Shown: positions 17,876 to 26,694, counted from the first letter of the stretch. The stretch is 53,597 bases of DNA from Bradyrhizobium nanningense (GCF_004114535.1 NZ_LBJC01000075.1:1-53597), one strand, 5' to 3'. Notes: generated by a model not told the origin, from the sequence alone. Numbers and translations: made by a program.

Positions 17876-18715
17876 TTAACCCGCTACCTTCGGCCGTTTC
17901 TCGGCGAGCGCTGCCGCCATCGCCGAGATCAGCGGGCGCATGAAATAGTGGTCTTCCGCCGGTGCGATGTCCGTGCGCAGGCCATGCGCGGCGAGCTCCC
18001 CTGACACCGCAGGGCCCACCGACGCAATCAGCGTCCGCTCCAATCCGGCGCGCAGCTTGGCCTCGCTGCCATGCGCCTTCGCGGCCTCGATCAGGCGGCG
18101 GACCTGGCCGAGATTGGTCAGCGCGAGGGCATCGATTCGTCCCGCGGCCATGTCGTCGATCGCCGCGACGATGTTGGCATCGGCTGCCCTGGAATCGTAG
18201 GCATAGGGCAGCACGGTATCGACTGCGGCGCCTTGCGCGGTGAGCGCGCCGGTCAGCGCGCTATGGTCCTTGTCCGGATAGAGCTGCAGGCCGAGGCGCC
18301 GGCCGCGAAGGTCGAGCTTACCCAGCATCTCGATGACGCCTTCGGTGGTCGGTTTCTCGGTGGTCTGCTGCGCCTCCAGACCGACCTCGCAGAGCGCCTT
18401 GCCGGGCTTTGGGCCGCGGGTGAATTTCCGCGCCTTGGCGAGCACCGCGACAAGGTCAGCGTCGACCCCGCGGGCGCGGGCGAGCTTCATGATCCTCCGC
18501 AGGCCTTCGCCGGTCATCAACACGAGGTCGTCAAGCGGCTTCTCAATGGCGCGGCGGATCCAGGCCTCGACCGGGGCCGGATCCGGCGCATCGTGGATGG
18601 TGAACATCGGGCATTGCACGACCTCGGCGCCTTGCTCGGCCAGCAGCTTGGAAAACTGCGCTTCCTCGCGCGTTTCCAGGATCAGGATGCGGTAGCCGTT
18701 CAGGCGGTCGGCCAT
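17876..18715 (-). CDS. Uroporphyrinogen-III synthase family protein (HemD-like)
   Basis: The 279-residue product starting MADRLNGYRILILETR shows the HemD pattern: two Rossmann-like lobes with LLAEQGAEVVQCPMFTI, DLVLMTGEGLRRIMKLA, DTVLPYAYDSRAAD and IASVGPAVSGELAAHGLRTDIAPAEDHYFM. HemD closes hydroxymethylbilane to uroporphyrinogen III for haem, sirohaem and cobalamin. Similar domains also occur in regulators and in lone paralogues, and no other haem gene is nearby, so this may be a paralogue and not the housekeeping enzyme. I chose ATG at 18715; the longer frame overlaps the purU leader. It is divergent from purU. Confidence 0.75.
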   Translation of the reverse strand: MADRLNGYRILILETREEAQFSKLLAEQGAEVVQCPMFTIHDAPDPAPVEAWIRRAIEKPLDDLVLMTGEGLRRIMKLARARGVDADLVAVLAKARKFTRGPKPGKALCEVGLEAQQTTEKPTTEGVIEMLGKLDLRGRRLGLQLYPDKDHSALTGALTAQGAAVDTVLPYAYDSRAADANIVAAIDDMAAGRIDALALTNLGQVRRLIEAAKAHGSEAKLRAGLERTLIASVGPAVSGELAAHGLRTDIAPAEDHYFMRPLISAMAAALAEKRPKVAG

Positions 18716-18899
18716 GGGGATGCTCCGGTGAGAATTCGCAATCGTCCGTTCATCCTGACTCCGCGCATTATGTTGAAGCAAGTCTTGTTGAGGCAGTCTT
18801 GGGATTGGCGCAAGGGCGGGGTCGGTGCTAGAGCAGGGCGCAAATCGCGGATCGTTCCGCTGCACAAACCTTCATCAAGAGCCAAGCCTGTTCATCAAC

Positions 18900-19763
18900 A
18901 TGCCCAATCATCAATATGTTCTGACCTTGTCCTGTCCGGATCGGCCCGGCATCGTCTCGGCGGTGTCGACGTTCCTCGCTCACAATGGACAGAACATTCT
19001 CGACGCCCAGCAGTTCGACGACATCGAGACCAAGAACTTCTTCATGCGGGTGGTGTTCACCGCGGCCGATCTTGCCGTGGAACTGTCGGCGCTGCAGACC
19101 GGCTTTGCGGCGATCGCCGAGCGGTTCGGCATGGAATGGCAGATGCGCGACCGTGCCGCGCATCGCAAGGTGATGCTGCTGGTGTCGAAGTCCGACCACT
19201 GCCTGGTCGACATCCTCTATCGCTGGCGTACCGGCGAGTTGCCGATGACGCTGACTGCTATCGTCTCCAACCATCCGCGCGAGGTCTATGCCGGGCTCGA
19301 TTTCGGCGGCATTCCGTTCCACCACCTGCCGGTCACCAAGGAGACCAAGCGCGAGCAGGAAGCGCAGATCATGGACCTTGTCGGCAAGACGAAGACCGAT
19401 CTCGTCGTGCTCGCTCGCTACATGCAGATCCTGTCAGATGATCTGTCGGCGAAGCTTTCGGGACGCTGCATCAACATCCATCACTCGTTCCTGCCGGGCT
19501 TCAAGGGCGCAAAACCCTATCACCAGGCCCATGAGCGCGGCGTCAAGCTGATCGGCGCCACGGCGCATTACGTCACGCGCGATCTCGACGAAGGCCCGAT
19601 CATCGACCAGGACGTCGAGCGCATCAGTCATCGCGACACTCCGGAAGATCTCGTCCGCAAGGGCCGCGACATCGAACGCCGCGTGCTCGCCCGCGCGATC
19701 CGCTACCATCTCGACGACCGCGTCATTCTCAACGGCCGCAAGACCGTGGTGTTCGTGGATTAG
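18900..19763 (+). CDS. purU: Formyltetrahydrofolate deformylase
   Basis: The 287-residue enzyme hydrolyses 10-formyl-THF to THF and formate, supplying formate for purine synthesis or balancing one-carbon pools. An N-terminal ACT domain (YVLTLSCPDRPGIVSAVSTFL, residues of about 5-85) is followed by a formyltransferase fold. The latter carries the catalytic triad: Asn in CINIHHSFLP, the following His, and Asp in THYVTRDLDEGPII-like sequence (here TAHYVTRDLDEGPI). The length is typical of PurU. The ATG at 18900 gives the usual family start; the longer frame upstream overlaps the hemD-like leader. It lies with genes of one-carbon interest in the wider window, but is not in an operon with them. 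Confidence 0.93.
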   Translation: MPNHQYVLTLSCPDRPGIVSAVSTFLAHNGQNILDAQQFDDIETKNFFMRVVFTAADLAVELSALQTGFAAIAERFGMEWQMRDRAAHRKVMLLVSKSDHCLVDILYRWRTGELPMTLTAIVSNHPREVYAGLDFGGIPFHHLPVTKETKREQEAQIMDLVGKTKTDLVVLARYMQILSDDLSAKLSGRCINIHHSFLPGFKGAKPYHQAHERGVKLIGATAHYVTRDLDEGPIIDQDVERISHRDTPEDLVRKGRDIERRVLARAIRYHLDDRVILNGRKTVVFVD

Positions 19764-19824
19764 CGAATGGGGAGTGGCGAGTTGCGAATGGATGAGAGCA
19801 TATTCGCCACTTCCTATTCGCCCT

Positions 19825-20109
19825 TCAGCGCACCGCGCCGGCTGACGTGGTACCCGTCGCGCCCTTCTGCGCCTGCTCTTCCTTCTCGCGATCCGCCGCC
19901 GGCAGCAGCCGCTTGCGTTCGCGTTCTTTCATGTAGGCATCGTATTGCGGCGTGCCCGGTCGCGGCGGGGCGTCGGCCGGCAGGCCGCCGGCCCATTGCG
20001 GGACGTAGTCGCCCATGCCGGCGGAGAGCTTCTCGTTGACCGTCCCGCAGCCGGACAGTCCCGCAGCGATCACAGCGAGGGCGAGGGCGGAACGAAAAGT
20101 CTTGGACAT
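19825..20109 (-). CDS. Small lipoprotein, 94 residues
   Basis: The product has a classical lipoprotein signal: MSK followed by a hydrophobic stretch and the lipobox LSGC with lipidated Cys21. The mature part (GTVNEKLSAGMGDYVPQWAGGLP, then a Pro-rich segment and a charged helix) is about 74 residues. It contains the PGTPQYDAYMKERERKR segment that I associate with a conserved hypothetical family of Bradyrhizobiaceae lipoproteins. It should be attached to the inner or outer membrane facing the periplasm. ATG at 20109 is chosen over the upstream ATG at 20181 because only it puts the signal peptide at the N terminus. Function unknown. Confidence 0.75.
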   Translation of the reverse strand: MSKTFRSALALAVIAAGLSGCGTVNEKLSAGMGDYVPQWAGGLPADAPPRPGTPQYDAYMKERERKRLLPAADREKEEQAQKGATGTTSAGAVR

Positions 20110-20636
20110 TGTGTGGGCGCGCACGCATTCGGTCATTGGACGCCGGCTCGGGCCGGCAGGACGAAGACTAGCCTTCAACAAGGTAAAATAGACTTATTCG
20201 AGATAGGTAATTTGTTACCGAGTTGCGGCCGGCCAGAGCGCACAGATGTCCGAATCCTGCAAGCGAAAGACGAAATCCTCCATCCCCGCGATCCCTGCCG
20301 TTTCTAGACTGCGATGCGAGGCTCGCGACAACATGGCGTGGTTGGTGGCGGGGGTTTTCGTTGACAAGTCCATTTTATTTGTACATTCGTACAAATGAGG
20401 GTGCGCCGGCGAGTTACCGGGTAACCCCAATGTAACCCACTGCGCCACTTTCGGTCGGTAGGTCATCGGAATGCGCCGCTTGCGCCGAACGGTCGCCAAA
20501 CGTCCGATTGACAAGAAGGGCGCGAAAGACGCCCATGTGGCCTGCGATGATTGCTCGCGCGTGGGCTAAGTTTGAGGCAAGGGCCGGGTACTCGGTCCAG
20601 GGCACAAGAGTCAGGAATGAAGGGGAGGGACATTTG
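20110..20636. other. Long non-coding leader before the second Liv operon
   Basis: This gap holds the promoter of the lipoprotein gene on the minus strand, and a likely sigma-70-type promoter with an overlapping 20-bp palindrome at 20361-20396 on the plus strand. Between that promoter and the binding-protein ATG there are about 240 bases without a credible gene, so the second Liv operon would have a long 5' leader. Confidence 0.55.
20361..20396 (+). promoter_or_regulatory. Promoter with overlapping perfect 20-bp palindromic operator
   Basis: TTGACA at 20361-20366 is a perfect -35 hexamer; TACATT at 20382-20387 is a possible -10 with a 15-base spacer. ATTTGTACATTCGTACAAAT at 20377-20396 is a perfect inverted repeat (8-bp arms, 4-bp centre) lying across the -10. 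The form is that expected for a dimeric TetR- or GntR-like repressor. No regulator gene is adjacent. Confidence 0.6.
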
Positions 20637-21815
20637 ATGTTCGAACGCAAGACTTTTTCGCGGGCTGCAGCAGCGGCCGCCATCGCAAGCCTTGCGGCCG
20701 TCGCGCCCGCCAAGGCCGAGGACAGCGTCAAGGTCGGCCTGATCCTGCCGATGACCGGCGGCCAGGCCTCGACCGGCAAGCAGATCGAGAACGCGATCAA
20801 GCTTTACATGCAGCAGAAGGGCGACACCGTCGCCGGCAAGAAGATTGAGATCATCCTCAAGGACGATGCCGCGATCCCGGATAAGACCAAGACCGCCGCG
20901 CAGGAGCTGATCGTCAACGACAAGGTCAACTTCATTGCCGGCTTCGGCGTGACGCCGGCCGCGCTCGCGGCCGCGCCGCTGGCAACCCAAGCCAAGATCC
21001 CGGAAGTCGTGATGGCGGCCGGCACCTCCATCATCACCGAGCGCTCGCCCTACATCGTGCGCACCAGCTTCACGCTGGCGCAGTCCTCGACCATCATCGG
21101 CGACTGGGCGGTAAAAAACGGCATCAAGAAGGTGGCGACGCTGACCTCGGATTATGCGCCGGGCAATGACGCGCTCAACTTCTTCAAGCAGCACTTCACC
21201 GCGGGCGGCGGCGAGGTCGTCGAAGAAGTCAAGACGCCGCTCGCCAATCCCGACTTCGCACCGTTCCTGCAGCGTATGAAGGACGCCAAGCCCGACGCGA
21301 TCTTCGTGTTCGTGCCGGCCGGCCAGGGCGGCAACTTCATGAAGCAATATGCCGAGCGTGGCCTGGACAAGGCCGGCATCAAGGTGATCGGACCGGGCGA
21401 CGTCACCGACGACGACCTGCTCAACAACATGGGCGACGCCGTGCTCGGCACGGTCACCGCGCATCTCTACTCCGCGGCGCACCCCTCGCAGATGAACAAG
21501 GATTTCGTCGCCGCCTACAAGAAGGCGTTCGGCAACCGTCCGGGCTTCATGGCGGTGAGCGGCTATGACGGCATCCACCTGATCTACGAAGCGCTGAAGA
21601 AGACGGGCGGTGACACCGACGGCACCAAGCTGGTCGAAGCCATGAAGGGTCAGAAGTGGGAGAGCCCGCGCGGCCCGATCTCGATCGATCCCGAGACTCG
21701 TGACATCGTGCAAAACATCTACATCCGCAAGGTCGAGAAGGTCGACGGCGAGCTCTACAATGTCGAGTTCGCAACCTTCGAGGCGGTCAAGGATCTCGGC
21801 AAGACCAAGAAGTGA
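20637..21815 (+). CDS. Liv-type ABC transporter substrate-binding protein, cluster 2
   Basis: The 392-residue periplasmic protein has a signal peptide (MFERKTFSRAAAAAAIASL, cleavage probably after AKA) and a mature start EDSVKVGLILPMTGGQASTG typical of Peripla_BP_6 proteins. The lobe-2 features FGVTPAALAAAPLA, SGYDGIHLIYEALK and IYIRKVEKVDGELYNVEF are present. ATG at 20637 has GGGAGGG seven bases upstream; the frame extends further up, but without a signal peptide at its start. It is the first gene of the second transporter cluster and is separated from livH by two palindromic elements, a usual way to keep the binding protein more abundant than the permeases. Confidence 0.92.
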   Translation: MFERKTFSRAAAAAAIASLAAVAPAKAEDSVKVGLILPMTGGQASTGKQIENAIKLYMQQKGDTVAGKKIEIILKDDAAIPDKTKTAAQELIVNDKVNFIAGFGVTPAALAAAPLATQAKIPEVVMAAGTSIITERSPYIVRTSFTLAQSSTIIGDWAVKNGIKKVATLTSDYAPGNDALNFFKQHFTAGGGEVVEEVKTPLANPDFAPFLQRMKDAKPDAIFVFVPAGQGGNFMKQYAERGLDKAGIKVIGPGDVTDDDLLNNMGDAVLGTVTAHLYSAAHPSQMNKDFVAAYKKAFGNRPGFMAVSGYDGIHLIYEALKKTGGDTDGTKLVEAMKGQKWESPRGPISIDPETRDIVQNIYIRKVEKVDGELYNVEFATFEAVKDLGKTKK

Positions 21816-21879
21816 CGCGCGAAAGCGCGTCATCCCGGAGCGCGCTTAGCGCGAATCCGGGATCTCGCCAGCCGCTCCG
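21816..21879. repeat. Dispersed hairpin element, family B-like
   Basis: The segment contains CGTCATCCCGGAGCGCGC and a matching GCGCGAATCCGGGAT, forming a hairpin with a TTA loop. It resembles the first half of the element at 31209-31300. It runs directly into the family A element that follows. Confidence 0.6.
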
Positions 21880-21960
21880 CGTCATGCCCGGGCTTGTCCC
21901 GGGCATTCACGCAAAGCCCAGATAAGAACGTGGATGGCCGGGACGAGCCCGGCCATGACG
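21880..21960. repeat. Dispersed palindromic element, family A, copy 2
   Basis: The element has the same ends (CGTCATG, CATGACG), arms (GCCCGGGCTTGTCCCGGGC) and internal GAACGTGGATG as copy 1 at 8316-8401. It sits between the binding-protein gene and livH of cluster 2. Confidence 0.8.
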
Positions 21961-21979
21961 GACAACGCAAGCTGAGACG

Positions 21980-22849
21980 ATGACCTCAATCCTCACCAAC
22001 CTGTTCGATGGCGTTGCCTACGGCATGCTGCTGTTCGTACTCGCCTGCGGGCTTGCGGTCACGCTCGGCCTGATGAACTTCGTCAACCTCGCGCACGGCG
22101 CCTTCGCCATGGCCGGTGGCTATGTCTGCATGGTGCTGGTCAACCGAATGGGCTGGCCGTTCTTTGCCGCACTGCCGCTCGCTTTCGTCTCCTCGGCCGC
22201 GATCGGCATCGCGCTCGAGCAGATGCTTTACCGCCACCTCTATGCGCGCAGCCATCTCGATCAGGTGCTGTTCACCATCGGCCTGACCTTCATGTCGGTC
22301 GCCGCCGTCGACTACATCCAGGGATCATCCCGGGTGTTCATCAATCTGCCGGCGGCGCTTCAGGGACAGTTCGACCTGTTCGGCGTCGGCATCGGCCGCT
22401 ACCGCCTGATGATCATCGTGATCTGCGGCCTGCTCACCATTGGTCTACAGATGGTGCTGGCCAAGACCCGCTTCGGCAGCCGCCTGCGCGCCGCCGTCGA
22501 CGATCCCCGCGCCGCGAGCGGCCTCGGCATCAACGTGCCGCAGGTGTTCGCCTTCACCTTTGCCTTTGGTTGTGGGCTCGCCGGTCTCGGCGGCGCGCTG
22601 AGCGCGGAGATCCTCGGCCTCGATCCGTACTTCCCGCTGAAGTTCATGATCTACTTCCTGATCGTGGTCACCGTCGGCGGCTCCTCCTCGATAACAGGCC
22701 CGTTCCTGGCCTCGCTCCTGCTCGGCATCGGCGACGTCGCCGGCAAATATTACGTGCCGAAGATGGGCCCCTTCGTGATCTACACCATGATGATCGTGAT
22801 CCTGATCTGGCGACCGAACGGCCTGTTCGGCCGCACGGCCGCGCGTTGA
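21980..22849 (+). CDS. livH: Liv-type ABC transporter permease (LivH-like), cluster 2
   Basis: The 289-residue membrane protein carries the LivH signature VAYGMLLFVLACGLAVTLGLMNFVNLAHGAFAMAGGYV near its N terminus, with NLAHGAF matching the family NxAxG motif. It also has the ATPase-contact segment RAAVDDPRAASGLGINVPQVF and the terminal LIWRPNGLFG. It pairs with the LivM encoded eight bases downstream. The sequence is well diverged from the cluster 1 LivH, so the two clusters are not recent duplicates. Confidence 0.92.
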   Translation: MTSILTNLFDGVAYGMLLFVLACGLAVTLGLMNFVNLAHGAFAMAGGYVCMVLVNRMGWPFFAALPLAFVSSAAIGIALEQMLYRHLYARSHLDQVLFTIGLTFMSVAAVDYIQGSSRVFINLPAALQGQFDLFGVGIGRYRLMIIVICGLLTIGLQMVLAKTRFGSRLRAAVDDPRAASGLGINVPQVFAFTFAFGCGLAGLGGALSAEILGLDPYFPLKFMIYFLIVVTVGGSSSITGPFLASLLLGIGDVAGKYYVPKMGPFVIYTMMIVILIWRPNGLFGRTAAR

Positions 22850-22857
22850 GTTTGCCG

Positions 22858-23886
22858 ATGAACGCTGCTTCCGACGTCGGATATCACGCCCAGCGCCAGG
22901 CGCGCTGGCACTACGGCGAAGTTGTTTTCTGGCTGATCGTGCCGGCCTGCGGCTTCGCCTTTCCCACGCGCTATTTGATCATGACCGACATCCTTCGGCT
23001 CGCGTTGTTCACGATGTCGCTCGATCTCATCCTCGGCTATGCCGGCATCGTCTCGCTCGGCCACGCCGCCTTCTTCGGCGTCGGCGCCTATGCGGCGGGA
23101 CTTCTCGCGCTTCATGGCATCATCAACGAGCCCGTGCTCGCGCTGATCGTCGCAGGCCTGGCCGCGATGGTGCTCGGCTTTGCCACCAGCTTCCTTGTGA
23201 TCCGCGGCGTCGACCTCACGCGGTTGATGGTGACGCTCGGCATCGCGCTGCTGCTGGAAGCGCTCGCCGAGCGCTTCTCCAACATCACCGGTGGCACCGA
23301 CGGCCTGCAGGGCATCGAGATGCAGGCGATCTTCGGCGTGATCCCGTTCGACATGTTCGGCAGGACCGGCTTCTTCTATTCGCTGACTGTCCTGTTCCTG
23401 CTGTTCCTGTTCGCCCGCCGCGTGGTGCATTCGCCGTTCGGCCTGTCGCTGCGCGCGATCAAGAACAACCCGCTGCGCGCCGCGGCGATCGGCATTCCCG
23501 TTAACCGCCGCCTGATCGCCATCTACACGCTGGCGGCCTTCTATGCCGGCATCGCGGGCGCGCTGTTCACCCAGACCACGGCGATCGCCTCGCTCGACGT
23601 CTTCGCCTTCGAGCGTTCGGCCGATCTGATGCTGGTGCTCGTCATCGGCGGCACCGGCTATCTCTATGGCGGGCTAATCGGCGCGGTGGTGTTCCGCATG
23701 CTCCAAGAGCTGTTTTCCACCATCACCCCGCAGTACTGGCAGTTCTGGATCGGCCTCGTGCTGGTCGTGATCGTGCTGGTCGGCCGCCAGCGCCTGCACC
23801 GCTGGGTGCTGTACGTGCCGAACCTGGTCATCAGGCAGGTTGCGGGACGCAAGGCCATCGTCGCCGTGCCGGAGAGCGATTCATGA
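22858..23886 (+). CDS. livM: Liv-type ABC transporter permease (LivM-like), cluster 2
   Basis: The 342-residue permease has LDLILGYAGIVSLGHAAFFGVGAYAAG, the standard LivM motif, near residue 55. The contact loop is SLRAIKNNPLRAAAIGIPVN, and LVIGGTGYLYGGLIGAVVFR lies towards the C terminus. ATG at 22858 gives a short N terminus, and the first spans begin within 25 residues. The open frame upstream overlaps livH and is not LivM-like. It overlaps livG by four bases (ATGA). Confidence 0.92.
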   Translation: MNAASDVGYHAQRQARWHYGEVVFWLIVPACGFAFPTRYLIMTDILRLALFTMSLDLILGYAGIVSLGHAAFFGVGAYAAGLLALHGIINEPVLALIVAGLAAMVLGFATSFLVIRGVDLTRLMVTLGIALLLEALAERFSNITGGTDGLQGIEMQAIFGVIPFDMFGRTGFFYSLTVLFLLFLFARRVVHSPFGLSLRAIKNNPLRAAAIGIPVNRRLIAIYTLAAFYAGIAGALFTQTTAIASLDVFAFERSADLMLVLVIGGTGYLYGGLIGAVVFRMLQELFSTITPQYWQFWIGLVLVVIVLVGRQRLHRWVLYVPNLVIRQVAGRKAIVAVPESDS

Positions 23887-24638
23887 CCATCGCGCTCGAA
23901 ACCCAGAATCTCGAAAAGCAGTTTGGCGGCTTGCGCGTCACCCGCGATCTGTCCTTGAGGATCGAGCAGGGGGCCCGCCACGCGCTGATCGGCCCGAACG
24001 GCGCCGGCAAGACCACGGTCATCAACCAGCTCACCGGGGTGCTCAAGCCGAATTCGGGCCGCATCCTGCTCGAAGGCCAGGACATCACCGATCTGCCCGT
24101 GCACAAGCGCGTGCTGCGCGGCCTGTCGCGCACCTTCCAGATCAACCAGCTCTATCCCGACCTGACCCCGCTCGAAACCATCGGCCTTGCCGTCTCCGAA
24201 CGTCTTGGCCATGGCGGCGATTGGTGGCGGCGAATGGGCACGCGCAGCGACGTCAACGGCGAGATTGCCGATCTGCTCTCGCGGTTCCATCTGCTCGACG
24301 TCATGAACGAGCAGACGGTGACGCTGCCTTACGGCAAGCAGCGCCTGCTCGAGATCGCGGTCGCGATCGCGGCCAAGCCGCGCGTGCTGTTGCTCGATGA
24401 ACCCGCCGCCGGCGTGCCCGAGAGCGAACGCCACGACATCCTCGCCGTGGTCGGCGCGCTGCCGCGCGACGTCACCGTGCTCTTGATCGAGCACGACATG
24501 GACCTCGTCTTCTCCTTTGCCGACCGCATCTCGGTGCTGGTCTCCGGCGCGCTGCTGACCGAAGGTCCGCCCGAGCAGGTCGCGCGCGATCCGCAGGTCA
24601 AGGCGGTCTATCTCGGCGAGGAGGCGGTCAATGTCTGA
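23883..24638 (+). CDS. livG: Liv-type ABC transporter ATP-binding protein (LivG-like), cluster 2
   Basis: The 251-residue ATPase has Walker A GPNGAGKTT near residues 37-45, a signature region of the LivG type (LPYGKQRLLEIAVAIA), and Walker B VLLLDEPAAGV followed by LLIEHDMDLVF with the switch histidine. The usual LSGG is replaced by LPYG, as in many LivG proteins. The start overlaps the livM stop, and the end overlaps livF by eight bases, so the three proteins are translationally coupled. Confidence 0.93.
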   Translation: MTIALETQNLEKQFGGLRVTRDLSLRIEQGARHALIGPNGAGKTTVINQLTGVLKPNSGRILLEGQDITDLPVHKRVLRGLSRTFQINQLYPDLTPLETIGLAVSERLGHGGDWWRRMGTRSDVNGEIADLLSRFHLLDVMNEQTVTLPYGKQRLLEIAVAIAAKPRVLLLDEPAAGVPESERHDILAVVGALPRDVTVLLIEHDMDLVFSFADRISVLVSGALLTEGPPEQVARDPQVKAVYLGEEAVNV

Positions 24639-25347
24639 CCTGCTCGCGATCGAGGCATTGCGCGCCGGTTATGGCGAAGCGGTGGTGCTGCCCAACATGT
24701 CCTTGCGCCTCGCCGAGGGGCAGGTGCTGGCCCTGCTCGGCCGCAACGGCACGGGCAAGACCACGCTGATCAACTCCATCGTCGGCGTCACCCGCCGCTT
24801 CTCTGGCTCCATTGCGCTTGCCGAGACCGATGTCACCTTGCTTCGGCCCGACCAGCGCGCCCGCGCCGGCATCGGCTGGGTGCCGCAGGAGCGCAACATC
24901 TTCCGCTCGCTCACGGTCGAGGAGAACATGACCGCGGTGGCTCAGCCGGGCCCGTGGACGGTCGAGAAGGTCTACGAGATGTTCCCGCGGCTGAAGGAGC
25001 GGCGGAGCAATTTCGGCAACCAGCTCTCCGGCGGCGAGCAGCAGATGCTGGCGATCGGCCGCGCGCTCACCCTCAACCCGAAAGTGCTCCTCCTGGACGA
25101 GCCGACCGAGGGCCTTGCCCCCATCATCGTCGAGGAGCTCTTGAAGGCGATCGGGACCATCACCCGGGCGGGCGGCATCTGCTCGATCATCGTCGAGCAG
25201 AATGCCCAAAAGATTCTGGGGCTGGCCGACCGCGTTGTGATATTGGAGCGCGGAACGATCGTCCACGACGCCCCGAGCGCCGCGCTGAAGGCCCACCCCT
25301 CGGTCCTGGAGCGTCATCTCGGCGTCGCCGGGGCGGCGGCCCATTAA
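24631..25347 (+). CDS. livF: Liv-type ABC transporter ATP-binding protein (LivF-like), cluster 2
   Basis: The 238-residue ATPase is of standard LivF length. Walker A is GRNGTGKTT, the signature is LSGGEQQMLAIGRAL, and Walker B is VLLLDEPTEGLAP followed by IIVEQNAQKIL, where the LivF-type Gln-Asn replaces the usual His-Asp after the switch Glu. It completes the importer. The MetE-like gene begins 20 bases later and is probably in the same transcript. Confidence 0.93.
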   Translation: MSDLLAIEALRAGYGEAVVLPNMSLRLAEGQVLALLGRNGTGKTTLINSIVGVTRRFSGSIALAETDVTLLRPDQRARAGIGWVPQERNIFRSLTVEENMTAVAQPGPWTVEKVYEMFPRLKERRSNFGNQLSGGEQQMLAIGRALTLNPKVLLLDEPTEGLAPIIVEELLKAIGTITRAGGICSIIVEQNAQKILGLADRVVILERGTIVHDAPSAALKAHPSVLERHLGVAGAAAH

Positions 25348-25367
25348 GAATAATCCGGGAGTAACAC

Positions 25368-26486
25368 ATGCAGCGAACCAAAGCCCCCTTCCGCGCCGAC
25401 GAGGTCGGCAGCCTCCTGCGTCCGGCCAAGATCAAGGAAGCCCGCACCCGGCTCGAGAAGGGCGAGATCTCGGCCGCTGATCTGCGCAAGATCGAGGACA
25501 TGGAGATCGAGAAGGTCGTGCACAAGCAGGCCTCGATCGGGCTCAAGCTCGCGACCGATGGCGAATTCCGCCGCTCCTGGTGGCATTTCGACTTCCTGGC
25601 CAAGCTCACCGGCTGCGAGCTGTTTCACCCCGACACCGGCATCCAGTTCGCGGGCGTGCAGACCCGTCACGACGCGGTGCGCGTGATCGGCAAGCTCGAC
25701 TTTCCCGACAACCACCCGATGCTCGACCACTTCCGTTTCCTGAAAAAGGTCGCCGATCAGGCCCACGTCACCGCCAAGATGACGATTCCGTCGCCCGCTG
25801 TGTTGCACTTCCGCGGCGGCCGCAAGTCGATCTCCAAGGACGTCTATCCCGATCTCGACGCCTTCTACGAGGATCTCGGCAGGACCTATCGCAAGGCGGT
25901 GAAGGCATTCTACGACGCCGGCTGCCGTTATCTCCAGTTCGACGACACCGTGTGGGCCTATCTCTGCTCGCAGGAGGAATTGCAGAAGGCCCGCGAGCGC
26001 GGCGACAATCCGGACGGCCTGCAGCAGATCTATGCGCGCATCATCAACTACGCGTTGGCCGAGAAGCCTGCCGACATGGTGGTGACGACCCATGTCTGCC
26101 GCGGCAATTTCCGCTCGACCTGGATTTCTTCGGGCGGCTATGAGCCCGTGGCCGAAACCATGCTCGCCGGCACCAATTACGACGGCTACTTCCTCGAATA
26201 CGATTCTGACCGTGCCGGCGGCTTCGAGCCGCTGCGCTTCCTGCCCAAGGGCAACAAGGTCGTCGTGGTCGGCGTCATCACCTCGAAGTTCGGTGAGCTC
26301 GAGAAGAAGGACGACATCAAGCGCCGCCTGGAGGAGGCCTCAAAGTTCGCCCCGCTGGAGCAGCTCGCGCTCTCCCCGCAATGCGGTTTCGCTTCGACGG
26401 AAGAGGGCAATATCCTCTCCGAGGAAGAGCAGTGGGCCAAGCTCAGCCTCGCTGTCGAGATCGCGAAGGAAGTGTGGGGTAACTAA
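25368..26486 (+). CDS. MetE C-terminal-like (cobalamin-independent methionine synthase II) protein
   Basis: The 372-residue protein corresponds to only the C-terminal catalytic barrel of MetE, like YxjG/YxjH and archaeal MetE. The start FRADEVGSLLRP, the segments YLQFDDTVWAYL, THVCRGN (His and Cys of the zinc site), YFLEYDSDRAGGFEPLRFL and LSPQCGFAST (second zinc Cys) are all in place. A zinc-activated thiol would accept a methyl group. Core-MetE proteins do not necessarily use methyl-tetrahydrofolate polyglutamate; some use other methyl donors or unrelated substrates. Here the gene is the last of a Liv importer operon, so the imported compound may be its methyl donor or product. That is inference. 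Confidence 0.85.
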   Translation: MQRTKAPFRADEVGSLLRPAKIKEARTRLEKGEISAADLRKIEDMEIEKVVHKQASIGLKLATDGEFRRSWWHFDFLAKLTGCELFHPDTGIQFAGVQTRHDAVRVIGKLDFPDNHPMLDHFRFLKKVADQAHVTAKMTIPSPAVLHFRGGRKSISKDVYPDLDAFYEDLGRTYRKAVKAFYDAGCRYLQFDDTVWAYLCSQEELQKARERGDNPDGLQQIYARIINYALAEKPADMVVTTHVCRGNFRSTWISSGGYEPVAETMLAGTNYDGYFLEYDSDRAGGFEPLRFLPKGNKVVVVGVITSKFGELEKKDDIKRRLEEASKFAPLEQLALSPQCGFASTEEGNILSEEEQWAKLSLAVEIAKEVWGN

Positions 26487-26538
26487 GCCTCGCACTGTCC
26501 GTTGCGTAGGTAGAGGCGAGGCCTCTCCACACACTCAC

Positions 26539-26640
26539 TGTCATTCCCCGCGAAGGCGGGGAATCCAGTACACCGCGGCCTCTCGATAGGCCGCAGCCGT
26601 CACGGAGTACTGGATCGCCCGATCAAGTCGGGCGATGACA
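26539..26640. repeat. Dispersed palindromic element, family C, copy 2
   Basis: The element begins TGTCATTCCCCGCG and ends CGGGCGATGACA, with GTACTGGATCGCCCG near the right end. Its reverse complement aligns with copy 1 at 4787-4907. It lies between the convergent MetE-like and caspase-like genes. Confidence 0.75.
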
Positions 26641-26694
26641 CCGAGCATGTGACTGATAGCTCCGCGATCCTGACGTCACGACGCAAGGCCCATC

